This document shows positions 56,223 to 63,852 of a DNA stretch of 64,000 nucleotides, piece after piece. The notes under the pieces were generated by a model. That model did not search any database and was not told the origin of the DNA. It saw nothing but the letters and a program-made list of their open reading frames with translations. A program made the translations under genes and the position numbers. The number at the start of each line of letters is the position of its first letter. Positions within the stretch are counted from its first letter, which is position 1. Source of the stretch: Mogibacterium timidum ATCC 33093 (GTDB lineage: Bacteria > Bacillota > Clostridia > Peptostreptococcales > Anaerovoracaceae); contig NZ_JALU01000015.1 in assembly GCF_000525775.1 (NCBI RefSeq), positions 38,823 to 102,822 of the forward strand. The letters run 5' to 3'.

Positions 56223-57547
56223 TATCTGCTCACCCCCTTGACGATTTCGATAACTTCATCCATCTGCTCTTTGGTGTTGAGCTCGGTAGCGCACCAGAGT
56301 ATCTCGGTATCCGAGAGCTTCAGTCCGCCGAGTATACCCTTGTCAGAGAGAGCTTTTAGAACAGCATCTGCGTCAACACAAACTGTCACGAATTCGTGGA
56401 AGAATGGCCTGTCATACTTGAGCGCAAGGCCTGCACCGGTGAGACCTGCTGCCAGATAATGCGCCTTAGATGAGCATAGCGTCGCAACCTGTTTGATGCC
56501 GGCAGGTCCGACTGCGGTCATGTACACGCCGGCCTTGAGCGCACAGAGAGCCTGGTTGGAGCAAACGTTGCTGCTGGCCTTCTCTCTGCGGATGTGCTGT
56601 TCTCTAGCCTGGAGAGTCAGCACAAATCCACGTTCGCCTCGGGAATCAACTGTCTCGCCGACGAGTCGGCCCACAATCTTGCGTGTGTTCTTGGCAGTTG
56701 TAGCGAGTATTCCCAGGTACGGCCCGCCGTAAGCCAGACCAAGCCCGAGAGGCTGTCCCTCGCCGCAAACTACGTCTGCGCCGATTTCACCGGGAGTCTT
56801 GAGCACTCCCAGCGCGATTGGATTAACGCTCATGATGAGCTGAGCGCCAGCTTCATGAACGATTTCAGCGATCACGTCAGCATCTTCAACTATGCCGTAG
56901 TAGTTAGGGTACTGCATCAGGAAGCACGCAGCCGCTTTGTCTTCTGCCAGTGCGGCTTTCAGAGCGTCGGTGTCGGTAGCTCCCCCTTCCTTGCAGGCAG
57001 GTACAACCTTAACACCGGTCTCTCTTCCGAATGAGTATGTCTTGATGACCTCGAGAACTCTCTTGTCCACAGTATCTGACACGTAGATGGTGCTGCGCTT
57101 GCGGTCCTTGGTCATAGCGCATGCTTCGGCAGCTGCGGAAGCCCCGTCATACAGCGAAGCATTTGACACATCCATGCCGGTCAGCTCGCATATCATCGTC
57201 TGATACTCGAATATGGACTGAAGTATGCCCTGGCTGATTTCAGCCTGGTAAGGAGTATATGCGGTGATGAATTCCTCCTTGCTGACTACAGCGTTGACTG
57301 CGGCAGGAATATAGTGGTTGTAAGCACCGGCACCGCGGAAAATAGTATCGTACACTACGTTTTTGCCAGCCATCTGTTCCATGAGTCGAGCCGTCTCAAG
57401 CTCGGATTTGCCGGCAGGTATGTTCAGCTCGCCCTTGATTCTGGCGTCGGCAGGAATGTCCTTGAACAGGTCGTCCCAATCCTTGTAGCCGATGTCAGAC
57501 AGCATGCGGAGCTGCTCGTCTTTTGTGTTAGGAATAAAGGTACCCAA
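56222..57547 (-). CDS. gcvPA: Glycine dehydrogenase (decarboxylating) subunit 1
   Basis: 441 residues, the alpha subunit of the split P protein found in Firmicutes and archaea. It begins FIPNTKDEQLRMLSDIGYKD and has the typical TAYTPYQAEISQGILQ and GMDVSNASLYDGASA. The full-length single-chain P protein is replaced by this pair. Its gene follows gcvH by 38 bp. Confidence 0.96.
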   Translation of the reverse strand: MGTFIPNTKDEQLRMLSDIGYKDWDDLFKDIPADARIKGELNIPAGKSELETARLMEQMAGKNVVYDTIFRGAGAYNHYIPAAVNAVVSKEEFITAYTPYQAEISQGILQSIFEYQTMICELTGMDVSNASLYDGASAAAEACAMTKDRKRSTIYVSDTVDKRVLEVIKTYSFGRETGVKVVPACKEGGATDTDALKAALAEDKAAACFLMQYPNYYGIVEDADVIAEIVHEAGAQLIMSVNPIALGVLKTPGEIGADVVCGEGQPLGLGLAYGGPYLGILATTAKNTRKIVGRLVGETVDSRGERGFVLTLQAREQHIRREKASSNVCSNQALCALKAGVYMTAVGPAGIKQVATLCSSKAHYLAAGLTGAGLALKYDRPFFHEFVTVCVDADAVLKALSDKGILGGLKLSDTEILWCATELNTKEQMDEVIEIVKGVSR

Positions 57548-57585
57548 ATTGAACCTCCTTATGTGAAAGGGTGAAAGCCTACGCT

Positions 57586-57957
57586 TTATGCCTCTTCTGA
57601 CTCTACGAACTCGTCGTATTCGTCGGAGGAGAGAAGCTCCTCTGTCTCGGTTACGTCCTTAACCTTGATGAGCCAAGCACCGTATGGATCCTCGTTGATC
57701 GATTCAGGTGCGTCAAAAAGCTCCTCGTTGATCTCAGCTACGATTCCGGTAACCGGGGACAGCACATCGGAAACGGCCTTTACCGACTCGATGTCGCCAA
57801 ATGCATCGCCGACTGTAACCTCGTCATCGACCTCAGGAAGATTGATGAACACTATATCTCCGAGGCTGTGCTGAGCATAATCGGAAATACCGATAACATA
57901 TAGGTCTCCTTCTTCCATAACCCACTCATGGGATTTTGAATACTTTAAATCTGCCAT
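57586..57957 (-). CDS. gcvH: Glycine cleavage H protein
   Basis: 123-residue lipoyl carrier. The lipoylated lysine is K60 in DIESVKAVSD. The fold motifs YSKSHEWV and GISDYAQHSLGDIVF are present. It shuttles the aminomethyl group between P and T proteins and is the substrate of LplA. AAAGGAG precedes the ATG. A 183-bp gap separates it from gcvT; I see no gene there. Confidence 0.97.
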   Translation of the reverse strand: MADLKYSKSHEWVMEEGDLYVIGISDYAQHSLGDIVFINLPEVDDEVTVGDAFGDIESVKAVSDVLSPVTGIVAEINEELFDAPESINEDPYGAWLIKVKDVTETEELLSSDEYDEFVESEEA

Positions 57958-58140
57958 TTTTAATCTCCTTTGTATATGTTGTTTATCTATAAAGTGTTTA
58001 TTTTGATATGTACAGATGGCTGTCCTTTCGCAAATACAACCAAATACGACTCCGTTTTTGCAATTACAGCTTCGTTCCTGTAAATTCGGGTTCGGTTCTC
58101 GATCTGTACCGACGCGTCGGAAGTGTGTCTCCCTATGCGA

Positions 58141-59229
58141 TTATTTTTCCCTCTTATAGAAAGGAAGCTTTACCATCTCCGCATCAACCATGCGACTACG
58201 AACGTCTACCTGAACTGCTGCTCCGATCTCGCGCTTGTCGGAATTCACGATAGCCATCCCGTATGAGCCGCCGAGGTAAGGAAGGAACGTACCGGATGTG
58301 ATGTATCCGATCTTCTCGCCGTCCCTGTATACATCGCACTCTTCTCTGATGATGCCGCGACCGGTCACCTTGATGCCGACTCTTCTCACCTTGAGTGGCG
58401 TAGCTGCTTCAATAGCGGCCTTACCGATGAAGTCCGGCTTGTCCATCTTGATAGCGAAGCCCAATCCGGCAACCTTAGGAGAGATATCCTCATTCATGTC
58501 GTGCCCGTAGAGCGGCATAGCAGCCTCCATGCGCAGTGTATCGCGAGCTCCGAGTCCGCATGGGAGCAGCCCGTCGTCTTTGCCGGCCTCAATTAGTATC
58601 TCCCAGATATCTGCAGCCTTATCCGCTGCCATGTATATCTCGAAGCCGTCCTCACCGGTGTAACCGGTTCTTGATAAAATGCATGGGATGCCTTTGATCT
58701 CCGCGTCGAAGTTAGCCGTGTAATATCCGGCAGGGATGAGCGCCGGATCTGCAACCTTAGCCAATATCGCCTCGGCCTTTGGTCCCTGCAGCGCCAGCTG
58801 TCCCCAGTCTTCGGATGCGTTGACCAGCTCGACTCCGTCAATCCTGTGGTCGACCATCCAGGCGAAATCCGAGTCTCTGTTTCCGGCGTTTACGACTACA
58901 AAATAATCGTTCTCGCCACGCTTATATACGATTAAGTCATCGACTGTACCGCCGTGCTCGTTGCACATAGGGCTGTATCTAGCCTGATCAACCTTGAGAT
59001 CTGTGAAATCGTTAGTCAGAATATAGTTGAGAAAATCGACAGCCTTAGGACCGCTGACGATAATCTCGCCCATGTGGGACACGTCGAACAGGCCGCATGC
59101 TGTACGAACAGCCATGTGCTCCTGTTTGATACCGGATTCATACTGCACAGGGAGCGCAAAGCCTCCGAACGATACAATCTTGCCACCGTATTTGACGTGT
59201 GTGTCATAGAGGGGTGTTTTCTTATCCAT
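58141..59229 (-). CDS. gcvT: Aminomethyltransferase (glycine cleavage T protein)
   Basis: 362-residue tetrahydrofolate-dependent enzyme that releases ammonia and forms methylene-THF. It begins with TPLYDTHVKYGGKIVSFGGF and has GLFDVSHMGEIIVSG, with the later GYTGEDGFEIYM and LGARDTLRMEAAMPLYG. The frame is open 35 codons upstream, but AAGGAGG lies 8 nt before the ATG at 59229. It is the first gene of gcvT-gcvH-gcvPA-gcvPB-lplA-lpdA, driven by the promoter at 59293-59321. Confidence 0.96.
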   Translation of the reverse strand: MDKKTPLYDTHVKYGGKIVSFGGFALPVQYESGIKQEHMAVRTACGLFDVSHMGEIIVSGPKAVDFLNYILTNDFTDLKVDQARYSPMCNEHGGTVDDLIVYKRGENDYFVVVNAGNRDSDFAWMVDHRIDGVELVNASEDWGQLALQGPKAEAILAKVADPALIPAGYYTANFDAEIKGIPCILSRTGYTGEDGFEIYMAADKAADIWEILIEAGKDDGLLPCGLGARDTLRMEAAMPLYGHDMNEDISPKVAGLGFAIKMDKPDFIGKAAIEAATPLKVRRVGIKVTGRGIIREECDVYRDGEKIGYITSGTFLPYLGGSYGMAIVNSDKREIGAAVQVDVRSRMVDAEMVKLPFYKREK

Positions 59230-59292
59230 CAAGAGTACCTCCTTGGGTGTAAGTGAAAATGCGTTTTGATTAAATGCATCGAATACACTCAA

Positions 59293-59321
59293 AATATAGC
59301 ATAGCAAAACACCACAATCAA
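59293..59321 (-). promoter_or_regulatory. Promoter of the glycine cleavage operon
   Basis: On the minus strand TTGATT (59321-59316), 17 nt, then TATATT (59298-59293). The leader of about 55 nt is too short for a tandem glycine riboswitch, and no such aptamer is apparent. Confidence 0.65.
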
Positions 59322-59325
59322 TGAA

Positions 59326-59367
59326 CAAAAGCATGACAGCAATAGTTTATTTTGTGTCATGCTTTTG
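59326..59367 (-). terminator. Terminator after the cvpA-like gene
   Basis: CAAAAGCATGACA and TGTCATGCTTTTG form a perfect 13-bp stem around a 16-nt loop, 12 nt past the stop of the leftward cvpA-like gene. On the minus strand the stem ends in CTTTTG and reads into TTC. It separates that gene from gcvT. Confidence 0.7.
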
Positions 59368-59379
59368 CATAGTGATTTG

Positions 59380-60060
59380 TTAAATATATAGCTTATGCAT
59401 GAAGTAGATAAGCGGATTTACATCGTAGAGATAGCCGGCGATATAAGAGTTGTTGAGCTGTTCGTTGAGAGCATGGATCTGTTCCGGGGCGAACAGCGTT
59501 GCAAACGGGAACATGAGTGCCAATAGCAGAAATATGAGAATCGCGCCCTTGATAGCCCCGAACAACAGCCCCACACTTGAGTCGACAGTTCCAAGCAGAT
59601 TCTTGCGCTTCCTGCCACTCAATATCCTGCGTCGGAGCAGAATAGAGATAAACCACACCAACCCGACTATAATCGAAAACGAGATAATCGTGATAGATAG
59701 GTTTGTAAAACGATTAACAGTCGTGGTTATGCCGTCGATACCGAAGTCTTCAAACTTGGTGCGCAGCACTTTCGGGATGAATTTGAGCAAATCGATATCC
59801 TGCCCGTTGAACTTCTTGGTGAGCTTGAGCTTCATGATGTCGTCAATAGGCAACGCAAAGAGCAGCGACCTGAGACGATCTGTGTTCAGGATGCCGATGA
59901 TGACTCCGCCGGAGATGGCCGCAAGCCTGACAAGCGAGTCGAGGAAGCCCTGCGATTTGCCGCGCAGTGCACATATTAAGAAGATAACCACAATAATTAT
60001 ATCTAATACCATATATAAATTATCTATCATATGCGAGATATTATCAATAGACATTGTCAA
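59380..60060 (-). CDS. CvpA family membrane protein
   Basis: 226 residues with about four membrane helices (roughly 15-30, 42-58, 120-140 and 160-188). The arrangement and RGKSQGFLDSLVRLAAISGG fit the CvpA/colicin V production family. The molecular role in Gram-positives is unclear. The start is the TTG (60060) or the ATG two codons later; neither has a good binding site. It is a single-gene unit. Confidence 0.75.
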   Translation of the reverse strand: MTMSIDNISHMIDNLYMVLDIIIVVIFLICALRGKSQGFLDSLVRLAAISGGVIIGILNTDRLRSLLFALPIDDIMKLKLTKKFNGQDIDLLKFIPKVLRTKFEDFGIDGITTTVNRFTNLSITIISFSIIVGLVWFISILLRRRILSGRKRKNLLGTVDSSVGLLFGAIKGAILIFLLLALMFPFATLFAPEQIHALNEQLNNSYIAGYLYDVNPLIYFMHKLYI

Positions 60061-60101
60061 CTGATCTATGAAAACCGAGACAGGCTATCCCTGAGGGGAC
60101 A

Positions 60102-60240
60102 TCTATGAAGTACATTATGATGATTTCTCTCCCGGTGAGATATTAGTAGCACTTTAGGGGTACATAGAATCGTCTGTGAAGTGCATTATGATGATCTCCT
60201 CCATGAGACATTAGGAACACCCTGTTAATACACAGAATAT
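60102..60240. repeat. Imperfect 71-bp tandem duplication before pepP
   Basis: TCTATGAAGTACATTATGAT at 60102 and TCTGTGAAGTGCATTATGAT at 60173 start two related units. Both continue with TGAT..TCTC, TGAGA.ATTAG and end in ACA.AGAAT. The duplication lies in the 296-bp gap between the divergent cvpA-like and pepP genes. No gene is seen in it. Confidence 0.7.
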
Positions 60241-60294
60241 GTAGTTTGCTCGAATTAAGAGCGCGTCGACTATCGTTTATTTGACACACGGGAA

Positions 60295-60303
60295 TGCTAT
60301 AAT
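60295..60303 (+). promoter_or_regulatory. Extended -10 promoter of pepP
   Basis: TGCTATAAT is a perfect extended -10 element 53 nt before the pepP ATG. A TTGACA at 60281 is only 11 nt away and therefore too close to serve as -35. Confidence 0.6.
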
Positions 60304-60356
60304 ACTCACAACCGATATTATTAATTTTAGGCACGCATCGTGTTTGGGAGGATATC

Positions 60357-62147
60357 ATGACACAAGCAGCAGAGAGAATTGCTCAGCTGAGACAGATTAT
60401 GGCTGAGAGAGGAATCGATGCATACGTTATCCCTATGGCCGACTTTCATCAGAGCGAGTATGTCGGAGAGCACTTCAAGGCTATCCGTTTCGTAACCGGA
60501 TTTACAGGCTCATACGCAACAGTTGCAGTCACCGGGGATCGGGCAGGACTGTGGACTGATGGCAGATACTTTACACAGGTTATGACAGAGTGTGCCGGCA
60601 GCGGCGTCGAGCTGATGAAGATGTTCGTCGATGACACACCCGGAACCGTCGAATGGGTTGCTCAGCAGGTGCCGGACGGCGGTAAGGTCGCCTTTGACGG
60701 AAGAGTTCTGTCCATGGGGGACGGACAGGCCTATGAAGAGGCTCTTAGAGGCAAGGCTGTCGAGATCGACTATGAGCAGGCGCTAATTTCAGAAATTTGG
60801 AAGGACAGGCCGGGGCTTTCCGAGGAGTCGGCTTGGTATCTCGAGGAGAAGTACAGCGGTGAGAGCACTGCCGGCAAGCTTAATAGAGTTCGCGAGGAGA
60901 TGAAGAAGGCAGGTGCTAATGTTCATCTAATCGCATCTCTGGATGATGTAGCTTGGCTACTGAATATGCGCGGCAACGACATCGATTTCTTTCCGCTGGT
61001 TCTCTCGTATGTAATCGTAAGAGAGGACAGCGCAGACCTCTATGTGGATGAGAAGAAGCTCAACGGTGAGCTCCGCAAGATGCTGGCAGGGAACAATGTA
61101 AATGTTCATCCGTACAACGAGATCTACGAGGATGCCAAGAAGATCGACGCAAGCTCAGTTGCGCTTATCGACCCTATGAAGATGAACTACGCTCTGTACA
61201 GGAACCTTCCATGCAAGGTTGTAGAGGGTGCTAACCCTACAATTCTCATGAAGGCTATCAAGAACGATGTCGAGATCAAGAACATCAAAAACGCAGAGCT
61301 CAAGGACAGCGTGGCTCTCACAAAGTTCATTTACTGGGTTAAGACCAACTACGACAAGATGAAGATTACAGAGCTCAGCGCTTCCGAGAAGCTGACAGAA
61401 CTCCGCAGCGAACAGGATGGCTACATAAGAGATTCATTTGAGCCGCTTCATGCATTCGGCGCACACGCAGCGATGATGCACTATTCGCCTACACCGGAGT
61501 CAGACGTTGTGCTCGAAGGCGGACAGATGCTTCTCAGCGATACTGGCGGCGGATATCTTGAGGGCTCGACAGATATCACCAGAACCACAATCCTCGGATC
61601 CATCAGCAAGCAGATGAAGAGATATTACACAGCAGTATACAGATCGATGCAACACCTGTCAGCTGCCAACTTCCTGTACGGTAACCACGGCTGGTCGCTC
61701 GATGTCCTCGCCAGACAGCCGATCTGGGAGATGAACCTGGACTTCCAGTGCGGTACAGGACACGGCTTCGGTTACCTCGGCAGTATTCACGAGCCGCCAA
61801 CAGGATTTCGCTGGTACATCGTGCCATCCAAGAATGAGCACCACCGGTTTGAGGCGGGCATGGTGGTTACCGATGAACCGGGAATCTACGAAGAGGGCGA
61901 GTTCGGAATCCGTATCGAGAATAATCTGCTCACAGTAGAGGGTGAGAAGAACAAGTACGGACAGTTCATGCACTTCGAGACCCTCAACTTCGTACCGATC
62001 GACCTCGACGGTATCGATCCGGAGGAGCTCAACAGGGCGGAGAAGGAGTGGCTCAACAGCTACCACAGAGAGTGCTACGAGAAGCTTGCTCCTTACATGA
62101 ATGAGGCAGAGCTCGCTTGGCTCAAGGAGTACACAAGAGCAATTTAG
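60357..62147 (+). CDS. pepP: Xaa-Pro aminopeptidase (aminopeptidase P, long form)
   Basis: 596-residue metallopeptidase that cleaves X-Pro N-terminal bonds. The length and three-domain layout (two creatinase-like N-terminal domains, about 1-300, plus a pita-bread catalytic domain) match the long APP1-type enzyme. Metal ligands are seen in LLSDTGGGYLEGSTDITRT (two Asp), GTGHGFGYLGSIHE (His), TDEPGIYEEG (Glu) and GIRIENN (Glu). GGGAGGA precedes the ATG. It is probably cytoplasmic and used in peptide catabolism. Confidence 0.94.
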   Translation: MTQAAERIAQLRQIMAERGIDAYVIPMADFHQSEYVGEHFKAIRFVTGFTGSYATVAVTGDRAGLWTDGRYFTQVMTECAGSGVELMKMFVDDTPGTVEWVAQQVPDGGKVAFDGRVLSMGDGQAYEEALRGKAVEIDYEQALISEIWKDRPGLSEESAWYLEEKYSGESTAGKLNRVREEMKKAGANVHLIASLDDVAWLLNMRGNDIDFFPLVLSYVIVREDSADLYVDEKKLNGELRKMLAGNNVNVHPYNEIYEDAKKIDASSVALIDPMKMNYALYRNLPCKVVEGANPTILMKAIKNDVEIKNIKNAELKDSVALTKFIYWVKTNYDKMKITELSASEKLTELRSEQDGYIRDSFEPLHAFGAHAAMMHYSPTPESDVVLEGGQMLLSDTGGGYLEGSTDITRTTILGSISKQMKRYYTAVYRSMQHLSAANFLYGNHGWSLDVLARQPIWEMNLDFQCGTGHGFGYLGSIHEPPTGFRWYIVPSKNEHHRFEAGMVVTDEPGIYEEGEFGIRIENNLLTVEGEKNKYGQFMHFETLNFVPIDLDGIDPEELNRAEKEWLNSYHRECYEKLAPYMNEAELAWLKEYTRAI

Positions 62148-62462
62148 TTTCTTGCAAATCTGATTCCTCTACCGCCTTCCGTACCGAGACTCGACAGGAC
62201 CTCAGCTGTCGGAGCTTATAGGATGGCGGCAGGCAGTTTCGCAAAAGTTGATTGTTCTTGCTGATCGATAGGGCAAAGAGGGGCGACAGGACAAAAGTAG
62301 TTGATAAATTCGCTGTGGTCGTTGAAAATTTGGAGTAATAAGACAAAAAGAGTCGGTAGAAATCGCGATAGTCGTTGAAATTTCAATGGTTGCCGCGTCT
62401 GTATCTTTTTGAAAGAAGCTATAGGCCGGACAAAATGTACCGGTGAGATCATCTGTGCTCCC
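62148..62462. other. Non-coding AT-rich spacer with repeated GACAAAA words
   Basis: No gene is supported in these 315 bp. Two degenerate units of about 52 bp start at 62290 and 62342, both with GACAAAA at the front and GTCGTTGAAA near the end. An 11-bp inverted repeat GACAAAATGTA (62429-62439) / TACATTTTGTC (62464-62474) follows and reaches into the next gene's end. Confidence 0.5.
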
Positions 62463-62675
62463 TTACATTTTGTCTTGTCCCCACCCTTTTTGTCCTATAG
62501 CCCGGATATTTTGACAAACTATTTTTTTCTCGAGAATTCCCCATAAACAAACACCTATGGTAGCGATAGGGAAAAAATTTATAGCGTAAAATTGTGATTT
62601 ATACTTAATTAAAAGCAGTATTAGTAATAAGCATTGAAAAATTGTAATCATAATAAATCTATCTCTCTGATTCAT
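62463..62675 (-). CDS. Small membrane protein of unknown function
   Basis: 70 residues with two hydrophobic segments (about 8-24 and 30-48) and a short basic tail. I do not recognise it. The ATG has a good ribosome binding site GAGGGGG 9 nt upstream, and it starts 22 bp after the stop of the gene at 62698, so both probably belong to one unit. Confidence 0.55.
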   Translation of the reverse strand: MNQRDRFIMITIFQCLLLILLLIKYKSQFYAINFFPIATIGVCLWGILEKKIVCQNIRAIGQKGWGQDKM

Positions 62676-62697
62676 TGATATTTACCCCCTCTCACTG

Positions 62698-63228
62698 TCA
62701 GTTGAATCGTTTGTAGTACTTCTCGTTAAATCGCTTTTGCATGTTGATTAGCGGTTTGCGATTGACGTTGGCTTCTACGAGGAACCCGAAGTTCTTATAA
62801 ACCTCCTTGTATAACGCTTCCTGACCACCTTCAATCTTCTCGGACGCCATGTTCGCTGTATTGGGATCATAAATTCCTTTTAAGAAAAAATCATCTCCCC
62901 ATATATAATACTTATTGTCCGTTCTGAAATACATATATTGCACTCCATTGTCATCATAAGTAGCAGAAATCGCTGGGATATTTCCATTTACCCTATTATT
63001 TTCGTTATACACTTTCGCTAGCCCATCATAATCGTACTTTATTCCTTTTTTATCTGGTGTATAGATAGCCTTGATATTTTCTAACGCCATTGCCATTTCA
63101 GGATGTATCCCCTCCTTATGCGGCATGTTGTGTGCATAATACACCGAGTATTTCCTGAGGTTGTAACTAGGGTTAAAATTCGTATATACAAACACAACTG
63201 ATGCTATTGCTATTAATAATTTTTTCAT
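62698..63228 (-). CDS. Secreted or membrane-anchored protein of unknown function
   Basis: 176 residues. The N-terminus MKKLLIAIASVVFVYTNFNP looks like a short signal or anchor. The rest is Tyr/Asn-rich (VQYMYFRTDNKYYIWGDDFF). I do not recognise a family. The start overlaps the end region of the basic gene upstream: the stop of the -1 frame at 63230 and this ATG are 1 nt apart, suggesting translational coupling. Confidence 0.6.
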   Translation of the reverse strand: MKKLLIAIASVVFVYTNFNPSYNLRKYSVYYAHNMPHKEGIHPEMAMALENIKAIYTPDKKGIKYDYDGLAKVYNENNRVNGNIPAISATYDDNGVQYMYFRTDNKYYIWGDDFFLKGIYDPNTANMASEKIEGGQEALYKEVYKNFGFLVEANVNRKPLINMQKRFNEKYYKRFN

Positions 63229-63229
63229 C

Positions 63230-63577
63230 TTATCGGTGTCTCCCTCTTTTAAATATATGTTTTATTGTTCGCTTTAATTTTGAAGTTGCTTTTTTAGCCT
63301 TGGCTCGTATTTTGCTATTGGTTTTTCGGAAGGTCTTGACTACACTCTTAAGCTTCTTCTTTAATTTTACATGTACCTTTGCTATTGATTTTTTAACTTT
63401 TGGAAAAACCTTTCTTACAGTTCTTCTAACCGATTTCATCACGCGTCTACCGGTTTTGCCAATCGCAGCTATACTCTTGTTCATAGATCTAGCTACAAAA
63501 GCTTTAGCCTTTAGTATTCTGTCGATTCCTTGCTTTTTAATAAATTTAGCACAAGGGACAATCCCTTGGTAGAAGAC
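63230..63577 (-). CDS. Lys/Arg-rich segment, probably expressed by -1 frameshift from the upstream frame
   Basis: From the shift point this frame encodes 115 residues to a stop at 63230. They begin VFYQGIVPCAKF and become extremely basic (for example KKSIAKVHVKLKKKLKS). The first ATG in the frame is at 63484, but no ribosome binding site precedes it, so independent expression is doubtful. Joined to the 92 upstream codons it would give a 207-residue protein. Basic tails like this are seen before the toxin part of some Gram-positive secreted toxins, but no toxin domain is recognisable. It could also be the broken half of a pseudogene. Confidence 0.5.
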   Translation of the reverse strand, partial: VFYQGIVPCAKFIKKQGIDRILKAKAFVARSMNKSIAAIGKTGRRVMKSVRRTVRKVFPKVKKSIAKVHVKLKKKLKSVVKTFRKTNSKIRAKAKKATSKLKRTIKHIFKRGRHR

Positions 63578-63852
63578 TTTTTTGCATATATTCCAGCCAC
63601 TTTAACCAGTGTACTAGCTATAATTCTAGGTGATGACTTCAAAATAATGAATTCGGTAAATGGCAACGTTCCCATGCTCTTAATAAAAGCTTTCCAACCC
63701 TTCCTAAATTCATTTTTTAAAGCGCCAATAAGGCCTATACCCATTAATGCGACTCCACCAAAAGATAAACTCGCCCAAAAGTTATGTAGGAAGTGTTGTT
63801 CGTCTGTTGACACTCCTGGCCCCGCTTGCGCTTGTAGTGCTTCCTTAAACAT
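63511..63852 (-). CDS. Small protein of unknown function, frame 0 of a putative frameshift pair
   Basis: 113 residues. It has a Gly-rich hydrophobic stretch (SLSFGGVALMGIGLIGAL), then WKAFIKSMGTLPFTEFI. GAGAGG lies just before the ATG, rather close. After residue 92 the frame continues only 21 codons to a stop. The alternative -1 frame is open for 115 codons from the same point. I do not recognise the family. It starts an AT-rich, leftward gene group; 148 bp remain to the window edge, containing an 8-bp inverted repeat (63958-63965 / 63977-63984). Confidence 0.5.
   Translation of the reverse strand: MFKEALQAQAGPGVSTDEQHFLHNFWASLSFGGVALMGIGLIGALKNEFRKGWKAFIKSMGTLPFTEFIILKSSPRIIASTLVKVAGIYAKKSSTKGLSLVLNLLKSKESTEY
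63552..63583 (-). promoter_or_regulatory. Putative -1 ribosomal frameshift signal
   Basis: On the minus strand A AAA AAG (63583-63577) is in the correct phase (GCA AAA AAG) for a -1 slip. An 8-nt spacer (63576-63569) is followed by a perfect 7-bp hairpin, CAAGGGA-TTG-TCCCTTG (63568-63552). This is the same slippery heptamer used by E. coli dnaX. Shifting enters the long open frame that ends at 63230. Confidence 0.55.

Noticed and set aside
59230..59379. Possible glycine riboswitch before gcvT
   Set aside because: The space is about 150 bp, filled by the cvpA terminator and the promoter; no aptamer core is recognisable. A covariance search would settle it.
60281..60303. TTGACA plus TATAAT before pepP as a standard promoter
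   Set aside because: The spacing is 11 nt instead of about 17, so the TTGACA cannot serve as -35 for this TATAAT; only the extended -10 reading is retained.
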